From Pseudarthrobacter sp. Fe7 (lineage in GTDB: Bacteria; Actinomycetota; Actinomycetes; Actinomycetales; Micrococcaceae), in the NCBI GenBank assembly GCA_024372495.1, contig CP099977.1, positions 310,001-374,000 of the forward strand: 64,000 bases of DNA, written 5' to 3'. This document shows positions 35,421 to 45,469 of this stretch, in pieces (the stretch's first letter is position 1; each line of letters opens with the position of its first letter). The notes below the pieces were generated by a model. The model searched no databases. It was given only the letters and a program-made list of their open reading frames with translations, and was not told the origin of the DNA. Made by a program: the position numbers and the translations under genes.

Positions 35421-36215
35421 ATGGAGGCCATTGGGGAAGATCTTGGGAAGGCGGACGACGCCGGCGGGTGGCTGCCGCGTCCGGCCCACCTTCACGCCGT
35501 CCCCGGTGAGCCTTTCCAGCCACGCACAACCGCCCCGGCACAACCGGACGTCATGGCCGAGGTGGCCTGGGCGGAGGGACTGGCCCGCGGCGTGAAGTAT
35601 CTGCAACTCGTGGGCGCGGAAGCCGTGGACCGGACCCGAACCCAGGCCATCAGCGACGCCGCCGCAATTAAAACCCGTACCAGCCGCTCAACCCTGTCAG
35701 CGGGACGCGCCCGGGGCTATACCGCCGGATGGAACGCCACCGGGGCCGAAACCGTGAACACCAGCCCAGAGGCTGTCAGGGAGACCGACGCCATCGACGC
35801 CGACGGCACCGAACCAACAGAAGAAACCCTCCGCCACACCCAGGGCGCCTTCATCCGCAAACCCCGCCACGGCCTGCACCACCTCGAAATCTTCGCCACC
35901 ACCGACCAATACGAACACCTCCTCACCGTCATGCACACCGCCACCAACCCCCGCACCACCACCCCCAACACAAGCCCCGGCACTGGAGACAACCCGCCAG
36001 CTAACAACACAACGGAGCACGCCACCACGGAGTACACCGCCCTGCTCGACCTGGACCGGCGCACCCGCGCCCAAAAACAACTCGACGGCCTCATCACCGC
36101 CGCCAAAGCCGCCCTCGCCACCAACACCCTGCCCATAACCGGCGGCAACCGGCCCCAAATCATCGCCGCCATCCACTACCAGGACCTCTTCCCCAACCCC
36201 ACCAACAGAGGCTAA
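35421..36215 (+). pseudogene. DUF222 domain remnant, HNH endonuclease domain missing
   Basis: A 264-residue product. Residues about 35-230 match the DUF222 half of the large DUF222-HNH proteins that occur in many copies in actinobacterial genomes: EVAWAEGLARGVKYLQLVGA and GLHHLEIFATTDQYEHLLTV are typical. The C-terminal part that should hold DLIPVLLG and the HNH nuclease is absent; the reading ends soon after AIHYQDLFPN. Base use changes sharply within it: the + strand is C/A-rich and poor in G, unlike its neighbours. I take it as a truncated copy, perhaps still expressed. The N-terminus also looks shortened. Confidence 0.7.
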
Positions 36216-36290
36216 CCCCACACCCGAGTGTGTGAACGATGCCCTACACCGCCCGGGGCTCCCTCCTGGATGGACCAGAGCAGCGGGAAG

Positions 36291-37167
36291 CTAACGCCGC
36301 ACATTCTCCGCGTCGATGCGTCCAATAACCACAGTTCCATCCAGGCTCCTCCGACCGCGCCGTCCGAACAGCGAAACCGGCTGCAGCCAGGATGGTGGAG
36401 GTGCCGGCCGCCTGCTGCCGGCTGGTTTCGATTAGCAGGTGCCCGCCCGGCGTAAGCCACCCGGCGCCTTCTGCAGCTATCCGCCGGTGAAAGTCCAGTC
36501 CATCAGGGCCGCCGTCGAGCGACGCAACCGGTTCGTAGAGCCGGGCTTCGGGAGGCATAGTGAGGATGGCTTCGGTGGGCACGTAGGGAGCGTTGACGGT
36601 AAGCACCTGAACCTGGCCGCGCAGTGCGGGCGGGAGGGCTTCGAACAAGTCGCCCGCATGAACCTGGCCGCCCAGGTGTTCAATGTTCAGCCGGGCACAC
36701 CCCACAGCCGCTGGGTCAATGTCTGCGGCATGCAGTTCCACCGCCGGTAGCTGGTGCAGGATGGCCGCACCCACCGCCCCTGATCCGCAGCACAGATCCA
36801 CCACAACCGGGGGCGTCTTCCCGGCGTCGTCGGCCAGCAGTGCAAGGGCCTGGTTGACCAGCAGCCCGGTCCGGAGCCGCGGCACAAAGACGCCGGCTTC
36901 AACCCGAACGCGCCGGCCAGCGAATTCCGCCCAGCCCAGGATGTGCTCCAAGGGGACGCCTTCCATCCGCTGCCGGATACAAAGGGAAAGTTCCGAGGGG
37001 CTACAGTCCTCAGCCAGCAGGAGACGGGCCTCATCTTCGGCGAAAACGCATCCGGAAGACCGCAACAGGTCGACGATGCGGTCAAATCCCGGCGGCGTTG
37101 ACCCGCCACGGACAGCGCGTGGTCCGGACGGTGGCGTGGCAACGCTTTTCGGTGGGACGACTGGCAC
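36291..37167 (-). CDS. Putative protein N5-glutamine methyltransferase (PrmC/HemK-like), frame broken once
   Basis: SAM-dependent methyltransferase of about 291 residues. Visible: an N-terminal helical part ending EGVPLEHILGWAEFAG and VFVPRLRTGLLV, motif I in VVDLCCGSGAVG, and NAPYVPTEAI in place of the classical NPPY motif of PrmC, a variant found in an actinobacterial subgroup. The target, a release factor or ribosomal protein, is inferred. The frame breaks at 36342-36348, CAGGCTC for CAGCTC (SEELDGTVV); removing one base gives the expected short C-terminus and the stop at 36291. The start is uncertain; GTG at 37167 or 37173. Convergent with the DUF222 remnant. Confidence 0.75.
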
Positions 37168-37332
37168 CTCCACGCCGTTCAGGCCAAGCTCTCCATGCGG
37201 CACTGGAAGAAGGCGACCAAAACCGATACAGCGGTCATCGCACCCATCGCCTCCTGCCGTTGCCGGAAAATCCCATGCTAATAGGTGGCAACGCGCACGG
37301 GAATGGGGGCCAACTCTTGGCAGGATGGGACC

Positions 37333-38391
37333 ATGACCACACCCGCCGGCACCGGCTCCGCCGGCAACATCCTTTGGATCGGCACCTACACCCCCGACGG
37401 CGGCGGCCGCGCCAAGGGCATCGGCGCTGTCCGCGAGCACCGGGACGGAAGCCTCGAATGGCTGGGGACGGCAGTCGAAGCCCAATCGCCGTCGTTCGTT
37501 GCTGTCCACACAACGCTGCCGGTGGTGTACGCCGCCGCCGAACAGCGCCGTAAGGTGCAGGCGTACCGCCGGGGTGCCGGCTTCGCCCTGGAACCGTATG
37601 GCGAACCGCAGCCAGCCGGTGAAGCCACCTGCCATGTCAATGTGGACCCCCGTGGCCGGTTTGCCACCGCCGCATGCTGGGGTGACGGGCAGGTGCTTCT
37701 CTATGAGCTGGATGCTGACGGCAGCATGACCGGGCGCTTCCCCGCCTCAGCGTCGGCTGATCCCCATGCCAGTCTTACCCCGGGGAGCCCCAGGCAAAGC
37801 CGTGCCCACGCCAGTCTCATGCTGCGGGACGGACGCATCATGACCTCGGACCTGGGCCACGACACCCTCCGCATTTGGAACTATGAGCCCGGCGCCGGGC
37901 TCATCGCCGACCATGAGGTGGTCCTCCCCTATGGCAGCGGCCCCCGGCATCTGGTGGAGCACCCCACGGGCAACGTCTTCATCGTGTCGGAGTACTCGGT
38001 GGAGGTCTTCGTGGTCCGGCCCGAGGCGGGCACCTACGAGCTCGTATTCCGTGGACCAGCGACGGCCGGCGGCAGCCAGGACGGCGATTCAGGCGCTGAG
38101 ATTTGCCTCGGCCCGCAGGGAAACTTCGCCTATGCGGGCGTCCGTGGTTCAAACATCGTCAGCGTCCTGGAGGTTGCGGCGGGTGGCACCGAGCTGATCC
38201 ATGTCAAGGACTTCGGCAGCGGCGGGGACTGGCCGCGGCACCACCTGGTCCGGGGCAACTGGCTGCACGTGGCCCATGAACGGTCGGACAACATCGCATC
38301 GTTTGAGTTGGACCCCGTTACCGGTCTCCCGGGGCCGCCGCTCCACAACCTGAATACCCCGTCACCCACCGCCCTGGTAGCCGCGGGATAG
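37333..38391 (+). CDS. Lactonase family beta-propeller protein (6-phosphogluconolactonase-like)
   Basis: Cytoplasmic beta-propeller of 352 residues, Pgl/YbhE type. Repeating blades are seen, for example ILWIGTYTPDG, VVYAAAEQRRKVQAYR, HVNVDPRGRFATAACWGDGQ, GPRHLVEHPTGNVFIVSEYS and WPRHHLVRGNWLHVAHE, with the family's HxxxDPxGRF pattern. Members hydrolyse 6-phosphogluconolactone or related lactones; which one cannot be told here. The start at 37333 follows CAGGATGGGACC. It is divergent from the PrmC-like gene and ends at a strong palindrome shared with malQ. Confidence 0.85.
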   Translation: MTTPAGTGSAGNILWIGTYTPDGGGRAKGIGAVREHRDGSLEWLGTAVEAQSPSFVAVHTTLPVVYAAAEQRRKVQAYRRGAGFALEPYGEPQPAGEATCHVNVDPRGRFATAACWGDGQVLLYELDADGSMTGRFPASASADPHASLTPGSPRQSRAHASLMLRDGRIMTSDLGHDTLRIWNYEPGAGLIADHEVVLPYGSGPRHLVEHPTGNVFIVSEYSVEVFVVRPEAGTYELVFRGPATAGGSQDGDSGAEICLGPQGNFAYAGVRGSNIVSVLEVAAGGTELIHVKDFGSGGDWPRHHLVRGNWLHVAHERSDNIASFELDPVTGLPGPPLHNLNTPSPTALVAAG

Positions 38392-38430
38392 CACGCGGCG
38401 GGCCAGTACAGCTACTTCCCGCGCCTCTAC

Positions 38431-38476
38431 AGCAACGTGGCCCCGCCGTTCACAAAAGCGGCGGGGCCACGTTGCT
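38431..38476. terminator. Bidirectional terminator between lactonase and malQ
   Basis: Perfect 18-bp arms AGCAACGTGGCCCCGCCG and CGGCGGGGCCACGTTGCT with a ten-base loop, midway between two convergent stop codons. Confidence 0.8.
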
Positions 38477-38486
38477 TCGCTAAGGG

Positions 38487-40697
38487 CTACGGCTTGTGCA
38501 GGGCCCCGTCCACCGCGGCGAGCAGTGCGTTGAACCGCCTGTTGCCGGGAAGGTCGTCAAGGTAGACGGGCTTGCCGTCCGGGCCGCCCAACGGGACCTG
38601 CCAGTTGGGGTACAGGGCCTCGGTGGTCCCGGGCTGGTTCTGGACCCGCCGCTCCCCCACCGCGTCCACCAAGGCCACGCCGAGCAGGACCGACGGCGCC
38701 TGGGCCAGCAGGAGGTGAAGCGCCTCGATGGTGTGTTCCTCCGCGGACTGTCCGGCAGTACCGGCCGCTTCGGAGAGGTAGCCGCGCTCGCGCAGCAGCG
38801 CGAACATCTTTTCCAATGACGCGTTGTGTTCGGCCCGTTCTTCCTCCTCTGACCGTTCCAGCAGCCCCAGCCTGCTCCTCAGCGCCACGTGGTCCCCGGC
38901 GAGGTAGCCGGCGGTGGGCGGGAGGTCGTGGGTGTTCACGCTGGCGAGCGCCTGCGTGCGGTACTTCTCCGGCGCGAGGGGCGAATCGCCGTCGTACTCA
39001 AACCAAAGGATGGACGTGCCCAGGATGCCGCGGGCGGCGAGGTAGTCACGCACCCATGGTTCGAAGGTGCCCAGGTCCTCCCCGATCACCACGGCACCGG
39101 CGCGGTGCGCCTCGAGGGCCAGGATGCCGATCAGGGCCTCGTGGTCGTAGCGGACGTAGGCGCCATCCCCCGGCGCATTGCCCGTGGGGATCCACCACAG
39201 CCGGAACAGGCCCAGGATGTGGTCGACGCGGATGCCGCCGGCGTGGCGCAGAACGTTGGCCAGCATGTTGCGGAAAGGTTCGTAGCTGGCTTCCGCGAGG
39301 CGGGCGGGGTGCCACGGCGGCTGGCCCCAGTCCTGGCCCTGCTGGTTGTACATGTCCGGGGGCGCGCCCACGCTGGTATTCGGGGCCAGCACGCCGCGCA
39401 GGGTCCAGGCGTCGGCGCTGTTGTGGTCCACGCCGACTGCGAGGTCGTGCACCACCCCCAGCCGCATGCCGGAGCGGAGTGCGGCCTGCTGGGTACTTTC
39501 CAGCTGCTCGTCGCAGATCCACTGGAGCCAGCGGTGGAACCCGATCCGGTCCGCCAGCTTCTCCCGCAGCGCTTCCGCCTCCGGTGTACCAATGGCGCAC
39601 TCCGGATCCGCCCACAAAGGATCACCGGGCGCCAGGTCCTCGCGGATGGCGGACCAGAGGGCAAAATCGTCCAGGCCGCTGCCGGAGGTCCGGCAGTACT
39701 CCTCGAAGGCGGCCTGCCGGGCCGGCGAACGCCGCGTGTGGTAGAGCATCTCGAGGGCCTGCAGCTTCGCTGAGTAGACGGCGTCCCGGTGCAGGCGCAC
39801 GCCGTCCTTGTTCAGGCCGGCGACTTCCTCGTGCAGCTTTTCCAGCGCCGCGCGTTTCCGGGTCCGGAGGTACGCCAGGCTCGGGAATGGCCTCGATGCG
39901 GATGTACAGCGGGTTGAAGAACCGGCGGGTGGACGGCGAGTAGGGCGAGGGCTGGACGGGCGGTATGGGCTCGGCGGCGTGCAGCGGGTTGACCAGCACG
40001 TAGTCGGCGCCTCGCGAGCCGCTGATTGCCGCCAGGTCAGCGAGGTCTGCAAAGTCGCCGATGCCCCAGGAACGCTTTGACCGGACCGAATACAGCTGCG
40101 TGGCCAGTCCCCATCCGCGGCGCTCCTCCAGGCGCTTCGCCGTGTCCAGCCGGGCCGGCGTGACAACCAGGGCGGCGGTGGCCGTGGCGCCTTCCGACTC
40201 CGCGTGCAGGGTGTGCCAGCCCAGGGGCAGGTCTTCGGGAAGCGAAAACGTGGCACGTCCCGTGGAGACGCCGTCCACCTCCCGGGGCTGGATCCAGACA
40301 TCCTGCTGGAGCGCCTCGCGGGATCCGGTCCCCCTTCAAGGGTGATCGCCAGGCTCGCCGTGGCACCGTCCCGTACGTGGACCGGGACCTGTGCCGGTTC
40401 ACCCTGCTTGATGACGACGGCGGGCGGCAGCATCCGCCGCCAGGGCGCCAGTTCCGCCTCGGCCAGGGCAGCCTCGATAAGCCGGTTGGTGTGCGCCTCG
40501 ACCCCGAGCGCGGCCAGCACCTTAATCAGCGTCACCTGGGCCACGGAATGCGGAAGGCCGTCCCAGCCCTGGAAGGACGTGCCCACGCCATGGGCGTCGG
40601 CCAGCTGCTGCAGCAGGTGCGGGTCCACCGGCCCGGGTGCAGGAGGGTCCGCGGGCATGGCTGGCTGTGCTGCGTGCTGCTGGTCTGTTTCCGTCAT
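38487..40697 (-). CDS. malQ: 4-alpha-glucanotransferase (amylomaltase), frame broken twice
   Basis: GH77 enzyme of 736 residues transferring maltodextrin segments in glycogen/maltose metabolism. A beta-rich N-terminal extension of about 180 residues, usual in actinobacteria, precedes the barrel. Barrel motifs: RRGWGLATQLYSVRSKRSWG, GGIRVDHILGLFRLWW (nucleophile Asp), VIGEDLGTFEPWV (acid/base Glu) and SVNTHDLPPTAGYL (third acid). Two breaks: one G lost from a G run at about 40331-40336, and CAGGCTC for CAGCTC at 39876-39882 (IPELAYLRT). Between them the real protein is read in a second frame. The two errors cancel in length. Confidence 0.93.
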   Translation of the reverse strand: MTETDQQHAAQPAMPADPPAPGPVDPHLLQQLADAHGVGTSFQGWDGLPHSVAQVTLIKVLAALGVEAHTNRLIEAALAEAELAPWRRMLPPAVVIKQGEPAQVPVHVRDGATASLAITLEGGPDPARRSSRMSGSSPGRWTASPRDVPRFRFPKTCPWAGTPCTRSRKAPRPPPPWLSRRPGWTRRSAWRSAADGDWPRSCIRSGQSVPGASATLQTSLTWRQSAAREAPTTCWSTRCTPPSPYRPSSPRPTRRPPAGSSTRCTSASRPFPSLAYLRTRKRAALEKLHEEVAGLNKDGVRLHRDAVYSAKLQALEMLYHTRRSPARQAAFEEYCRTSGSGLDDFALWSAIREDLAPGDPLWADPECAIGTPEAEALREKLADRIGFHRWLQWICDEQLESTQQAALRSGMRLGVVHDLAVGVDHNSADAWTLRGVLAPNTSVGAPPDMYNQQGQDWGQPPWHPARLAEASYEPFRNMLANVLRHAGGIRVDHILGLFRLWWIPTGNAPGDGAYVRYDHEALIGILALEAHRAGAVVIGEDLGTFEPWVRDYLAARGILGTSILWFEYDGDSPLAPEKYRTQALASVNTHDLPPTAGYLAGDHVALRSRLGLLERSEEEERAEHNASLEKMFALLRERGYLSEAAGTAGQSAEEHTIEALHLLLAQAPSVLLGVALVDAVGERRVQNQPGTTEALYPNWQVPLGGPDGKPVYLDDLPGNRRFNALLAAVDGALHKP

Positions 40698-40870
40698 GGG
40701 TGTCCGCCTCGTCTGTGATGGTCCCGGAACTTACAGTGCTGCCTGTCGTGCCGGGCGCTCACACCCCAGTGCACAACCGTTGGTTCAGATTATTGCAGGG
40801 CGGCGCGGAGGCGAAACCCACGCGGCATGCACGCGGGTCGGGGCCGGTTGGGCGGGTTGAAGCGTGCGGC

Positions 40871-41605
40871 CTATGGATCGAAGTGCGTGGTCACCGCCCC
40901 GTCACTCACCCGGCCAATGATTTCACCGGCCAGGTCCCGCAGCTTCTGGTTCCGGTGGCTGGATGCCTTGGTGAGCAGGGCCATGGCCTCATCCTGGGTG
41001 CACCGGTTCTGCGCCATGATGACCCCGCACGCAAGGTCGATGGTGGTGCGGTTGGACATGGCCGCCTTCAAATCGTCCGCCAGGTTCTGGGCGTCGGCGA
41101 TCCGCAGTGCCAGCCGCAGCGCCCGGCCGGCAAGGTCCGCGAACCCCTCCGCCGTGCGGGTGACGTTGTGCGCAAAGACGTCAGGCTCCGCGGCAAAGAA
41201 GTTCAACGCCGCGGCCTGGTTTTCATCCAGGGCCAGGGGAACGCCCAGCACGCTGCGGCAGCCGTTTTCGGCCAGCACCTTCTGGTATTCGGGCCAGCGG
41301 GTGTCAGTCTTTACGTCTGCGAGGATCATGGGCTCCATCGCGTCCAAAGAGGCAATGCAGGGCCCCTCCCCCAGGGCCTGTTCCAGCTTGTCCAGGATGG
41401 CGGCCCGTTCGCTGCTGCCGGCAATGGTGGTGCTGCGTTTGCGGCGGCGGAGCGTAACCCCGCATTCGATGAAAACGTCTGCCGCATCGCTGAGCGTGGC
41501 TGCAGCGACGCCGGATAACTCGGACAGGAAGTCAGCCACGTTGCTGCTGCCGATGATGAGGTCGTGTAACTGGACGAACGGTTCATCGTTATTGAGGGTG
41601 CCCAT
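40871..41605 (-). CDS. GAF-ANTAR domain regulator
   Basis: A 244-residue cytoplasmic sensor. N-terminal GAF domain (about 20-165) with CRSVLGVPLALDENQAAALN; C-terminal ANTAR domain (about 185-240) with MSNRTTIDLACGVIMAQNRC and ALLTKASSHRNQKLRDLA, which in its family binds paired hexaloop hairpins in RNA and prevents termination. The GAF signal is unknown. Start at 41605 chosen because the family begins close to the GAF domain. It stands alone; which transcript it acts on is not evident from this window. This class is common in Arthrobacter-like bacteria. Confidence 0.9.
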   Translation of the reverse strand: MGTLNNDEPFVQLHDLIIGSSNVADFLSELSGVAAATLSDAADVFIECGVTLRRRKRSTTIAGSSERAAILDKLEQALGEGPCIASLDAMEPMILADVKTDTRWPEYQKVLAENGCRSVLGVPLALDENQAAALNFFAAEPDVFAHNVTRTAEGFADLAGRALRLALRIADAQNLADDLKAAMSNRTTIDLACGVIMAQNRCTQDEAMALLTKASSHRNQKLRDLAGEIIGRVSDGAVTTHFDP

Positions 41606-41782
41606 GCCCCAATATAAACGCTGTTTCCCGCTGTGCGGGCGCCACAAAACGTCATGGCCGCGGCTCCGGTTACTCCATGCGACGAAAAGAGAAGGACTAA
41701 AACGGAAATCTGCGCCGGCCTGCTGGATCTGTGTAGCGTCGTGACGACCCAGGGCACGGCAACCGAATGGAGGAGACCGGAG

Positions 41783-42831
41783 ATGAGCCTAAGCGAGCCT
41801 GCGGGTGTTCGGACGGTCGGGAACCCCCATCAGTCCGCTCACCCTCGGGACAATGAATTTCGGCGAGGGGACCGGCAACGGCCAGGGCGCTCCCACCGGG
41901 GCGGACGAGGGCGTCCGCATCATCCAGTCTGCGCTGGACGCCGGCATTACCGCCGTTGACACCGCAGACGTCTATTCGCAGGGCGAGTCGGAGCAGGTGG
42001 TGGGCCGGGCGCTACGCGGCCGCCGGGATGACGTCTTCCTGGCCACCAAGTTCCACGGCCAGATGAGCCCCAACCCGGCGCACTCCGGCAACTCGCGGCG
42101 CTGGATCACCCAGGCGGTGGAGGGCAGCCTCCGCCGGCTGCAGACAGACCGCATCGACCTGTACCAGGCGCACCGGCCGGACTACAACACCGACGTCCTG
42201 GAAACCATCACCACCCTCAATGACCTGATCCGCCAGGGCAAGATCCTGTATTACGGCACCTCGGTGTTCACGCCGGCACAGCTTGTGGAGGCACAGTGGC
42301 TGGCCACCACCAACCACCTGATCCCGCCGCTGGGCAACCAGGTTCCCTATTCCATGCTGGTCCGCGGCAATGAGCGCGACGTGCTGCCCATCGCCCAGCA
42401 GTACGGCCTGGGTGTCCTTGCCTACGGCCCCTTGGCGGGCGGCTGGCTTTCCGGCAGCTTCGCCCTGGAATCAGGCAAGCCGCCCACCCGGGTCCACACT
42501 CTTCCGGGCCGGTACGACATTTCCGGACCTTCCAGCGAGCGGAAGCTGCTTGCCGCGGACTCATTGGCCCGCCTGGCGGACAAGCTGGAGCTGTCCCTGG
42601 TGGACTTGGCCGTGGGGTTCGCCCTGGCGCACCCCGCCATCAGCAGCGTGATCATCGGACCGCGCAGCGAAGAACACCTCCAGGCCTACCTCCGCGCGGC
42701 CGACGTCCAGCCTGGGCGAGACCGTGCTGGATGCCATCGATGACCTGGTGCCCCCGGGGACCAACTTCGTGGAGCGGGACGCGGGCGCCATTGTCCCGTC
42801 CATCGAGTTCGCGGAATTACGACGGCGTTAA
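41783..42831 (+). CDS. Aldo/keto reductase, frame broken twice
   Basis: About 348 residues, Kv-beta/YghZ-like group. Seen: GRSGTPISPLTLGTMNFGEG, VDTADVYSQGESE (Asp, Tyr), VFLATKFHG (Lys), LYQAHRPDYNTD (His), GVLAYGPLAGG and the cofactor loop VIIGPRSEEHL. Breaks: GAGCCTG for GAGCTG at 41795-41801, just after the ATG (MSLSELRVFG), and CAGCCTGG for CAGCTGG at 42708-42715 (ADVQLGETVLD). With both undone the stop moves to 42831. The ribosome site AGGAGACCGGAG is good. Substrate unknown. Confidence 0.88.
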
Positions 42832-42976
42832 GCGGCTTCGGCAGGACTCCGCCGCAGGCGCCCCGCGCCCGGGTCCCCAGCCCGCAGGCTTCCCCGCCCG
42901 GGTGCCGCACGCTCCCAAAGCCTGTGCGCCGTTGTGAGCTGCCGTGGTGGCAGGCCGGGCCGTGCTGCGGGGGTGC

Positions 42977-43538
42977 ATGCCTATCATGGCTTGGATGAAG
43001 GCCCTGTTTACCGTAGGTCACGGCACCGCTTCCCAGGAGGATTTCACCAGGCTGCTCAGCGGCGCCGGGGTGACGTCCCTGGTGGACGTCCGGATCGGGC
43101 CGGGCAGCCGAAAGCATCCGCATTTCGGCAAGGACCGGCTGGCGGTGTGGCTGCCGGAGGCGGGAATCGACTACCGCTGGGAGAAACGGCTGGGCGGCTT
43201 CCGGAAGCTGCTCCCCGGCTCTCCGGATACGGCCCTCCGCAATGAGTCGTTCCGCGCGTACGCGGGCTACATGCGAACCGAGGACTTTGCGGCCGCTGCC
43301 GCGGAGCCTGGTTGCCGGCTCCCAGGCGGCGCGGACCGCGATCATGTGCAGTGAAACGCTCTGGTGGCGCTGCCACCGCAGGCTCATTTCAGACCACTGC
43401 CTCCTGCTGGCCGGCCTGCCCGTTGAACATCTGATGCCGCCCGCCAAGACGGATCCGCACGTCCCCACCAAAGGCGTGCGGGTGCTGGGAAACGGGCTGC
43501 GCTACGACGTCTCCGGTGACGCTGCTGCTATTGACTAA
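42977..43538 (+). CDS. DUF488 family protein, frame broken once
   Basis: About 186 residues. Start region LFTVGHGTASQEDFTRLL, then VDVRIGPGSRKHPHFGKDRL and the cysteine region IMCSETLWWRCHRRLISDH, all hallmarks of DUF488, whose function is not known (a nucleotide- or redox-linked role has been suggested only by context). The frame breaks at 43304-43310, GAGCCTG for GAGCTG (AAELVAGS). The start is uncertain among three nearby Met codons; 42977 follows GCGGGGGTGC. Confidence 0.85.
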
Positions 43539-43599
43539 CCGGTAGAAGGCTCCTACGGTCGATACCGTTACCGCCTCCAAGGGAAAACAGGGGCCCGCC

Positions 43600-43897
43600 A
43601 TGCCAATGTCCGATGAGGAGCGACGCCTCCTCAAGGAGCCTGGAACTGGGGCTGATCGCGGACGATCCCCATCTGGCCATGGAGCTGTTGTCCGGCTATC
43701 CCGCGCGGCGTTTCCCCGCAGGCCTGCTCCCGGGGATGGCTGTTGCGCTGGTGGGTGTTGTCCTCATCGTTGCAGGTGCCGGGATCCCGGCACCTGGCGC
43801 GGTGGTCTTAGGGATTTTGCTGCTGGGGCTGGGCGCCTGCCTGTTGCTGGGCACCACCGTGCTGGCCCGCAGCGCAGGGCGGCAGCACACCGGCTGA
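43600..43897 (+). CDS. DUF3040 membrane protein, frame broken once
   Basis: A 98-residue actinobacterial protein. The N-terminal MPMSDEERRLLKELELGLIA is the DUF3040 signature; two hydrophobic segments follow (AVALVGVVLIVAGAGI and GAVVLGILLLGLGACLLLG), and the C-terminus is short and basic. Function unknown, probably linked to the cell division or envelope region in its family context. The frame breaks at 43636-43642, GAGCCTG for GAGCTG. The last 90 bases overlap the convergent EamA gene's C-terminal tail. Confidence 0.82.
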
Positions 43898-44860
43898 CCG
43901 CGTTGGCGCTGCCCGTGGCGTCGGCGCTGGCCGTCCTCTTGCGGGCTGCCGGACCCGTTGAGGCGTCAGGATGGACAGGCCGGCGAGGACGACGACGGCG
44001 CCGAGCCAGCCGAGTGCCGGAAGCTTCTCGCCAACCACCAGCACCGCCAGGACAGCAGCGACCACGGTCTCCAGCAGGGAGATGCTGGTGGCCGTGCTCG
44101 CCCCCACCCGTGCCAGGCCCCAGCCGAAGAGGAGATACCCGGCAAACATGGGGACTGCTGCCATATAGGCGCCCACGCCGATGCTGCGCCAGGATCCCAG
44201 CAGCGGGGCGCCCGTCATCGCGAGGACCGGCATCAGGAGGAGTCCCCCGAGCCCGAAGATGCTCCCCATGGCGGCCCTGGGGGTAATGCCGGGTCCGGTC
44301 AGGCGGTGTGCCGCCCAGGAATACAGGGCATAGGCGCTGCCGGCCAGGAGACCAAGGAGGATTCCCGCCGTCGAGGTCCAGGAATCGGCGCCCCGGGACC
44401 CTGCAGGCGCATGGCTGGCAAACGACAGGAGGGCGGCTCCGCCGACTCCCAGCAGCGCCCCAAGGATCCATTGCCGGCTCAACGGCTTCCCGTCTGCAAA
44501 ACGTTCGATGAGGGCTGCCGCCACCGGTGCCGAACCGATGGAGATCACGGTTCCCACGGCCACGCCGGAGAGGTGCATTGAGCTGTAGAAGGCCAGGGGG
44601 TAGACGGCCACCGCCGCGGCGCCGAGCGAAACCAGGCGCCACCGTTCGCGCAGGTTGCCTGATTGCAGGGCGATGTGGCGCGCGGCGTAGAGAGCCTGGA
44701 GCAGCCCGCCCAGCCCCATGGCCACGGCACCGATGGCCAGCGGGCCCACGGCGGGCGCGAAGGTGGCAGCCGTGCCGGTGGTTCCCCAGAGGATGGACGC
44801 TGCCGCTACGGACAGGGCTCCCCACAGGTGCGCCCTCGCATGGGCCTGGCTTCTGCTCAC
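43808..44860 (-). CDS. EamA/DMT-family transporter
   Basis: Inner-membrane exporter of 350 residues with ten hydrophobic segments in two EamA repeats: the first starts ALSVAAASILWGTTGTAATF, the second begins SAYALYSWAAHRLTG and includes AYMAAVPMFAGYLLFGWGLA. The C-terminal tail after LAGLSILTP is Pro/Arg/Gln-rich and overlaps the convergent DUF3040 gene, so the true stop may lie earlier if a base is wrong there. GTG start overlaps the TGA of the TetR gene (GTGA), giving translational coupling. Probably a drug or metabolite exporter controlled by that TetR. Confidence 0.85.
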   Translation of the reverse strand: MSRSQAHARAHLWGALSVAAASILWGTTGTAATFAPAVGPLAIGAVAMGLGGLLQALYAARHIALQSGNLRERWRLVSLGAAAVAVYPLAFYSSMHLSGVAVGTVISIGSAPVAAALIERFADGKPLSRQWILGALLGVGGAALLSFASHAPAGSRGADSWTSTAGILLGLLAGSAYALYSWAAHRLTGPGITPRAAMGSIFGLGGLLLMPVLAMTGAPLLGSWRSIGVGAYMAAVPMFAGYLLFGWGLARVGASTATSISLLETVVAAVLAVLVVGEKLPALGWLGAVVVLAGLSILTPQRVRQPARGRPAPTPRAAPTRSAGVLPPCAAGQHGGAQQQAGAQPQQQNP

Positions 44861-45454
44861 AGGGCGTCCAGCAAGTGTCCGGCGATGACTTTGGCTTCCT
44901 GAAGCGGAGCGTCGTTGCCCGCCAGGCCGGCCCTGGCCATGGCGCCCTCAAGCAGGAACGCCAGGTGCGCGGCGGTCCCGGATGCCTGTTCTTCCCGGCC
45001 CGGCAGCAGCCATGCCACGTGCCCCGCAAGGAGTTCCTGCACCTCCTCCTTGTGGCGCCGCACACTGTCCCTCCCTGGATTCCCGGCGGGCAGTTCGGCA
45101 GCAGCGTTGAGCAGCCCGCAGCCCCTGAATCCGTGCTGGTAGGCGGCGTTGGCGTGGTCCAGGTAAGCGTCGAAGACTGCCAGCACCTGTTCCCGCGGGG
45201 TTCCGGCCAGGCTCCAGCCGCCTGCGGTAGAGCCCAAGCCATTCCTCATGCCTGGCCTCCAGGTAGGCAGCCACCAGGTCCGCCTTCGAGCTGAAGTTGT
45301 TGTAGAGGCTCTTTTTGGCCACTCCCGCCTCGGTGGTGATCGCGTCGATTCCGGTGGCGGCTACCCCGTTTGCGTAGAAGAGGCGCGCCGCGGCCTCAAG
45401 CAGCAGTTCCCGGGCGGGGCGGCGGGCAGCGGCAGGAACGTTTGAAGCTGGCAT
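44857..45454 (-). CDS. TetR-family regulator, frame broken once
   Basis: About 198 residues. Helix-turn-helix: TGIDAITTEAGVAKKSLYNN followed by FSSKADLVAAYLEAR, near to the LmrA/YxaF and QacR-like group. Ligand domain includes GFRGCGLLNAAAEL and LEGAMARAGLAG. The frame breaks at 45208-45214, CAGGCTC for CAGCTC (RRLELAGTP); correction gives a protein of normal length. A perfect 30-base palindrome lies 15 bases before the start codon. It is coupled to the EamA exporter, so it likely represses its own operon until an exported compound binds. Confidence 0.9.
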
Positions 45455-45469
45455 GTTGGTCTCTCAATC

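Noticed and set aside
37168..37635. N-terminal extension of the PrmC-like protein into the lactonase gene
   Set aside because: The upstream in-frame sequence is antisense to the lactonase and has no family similarity.
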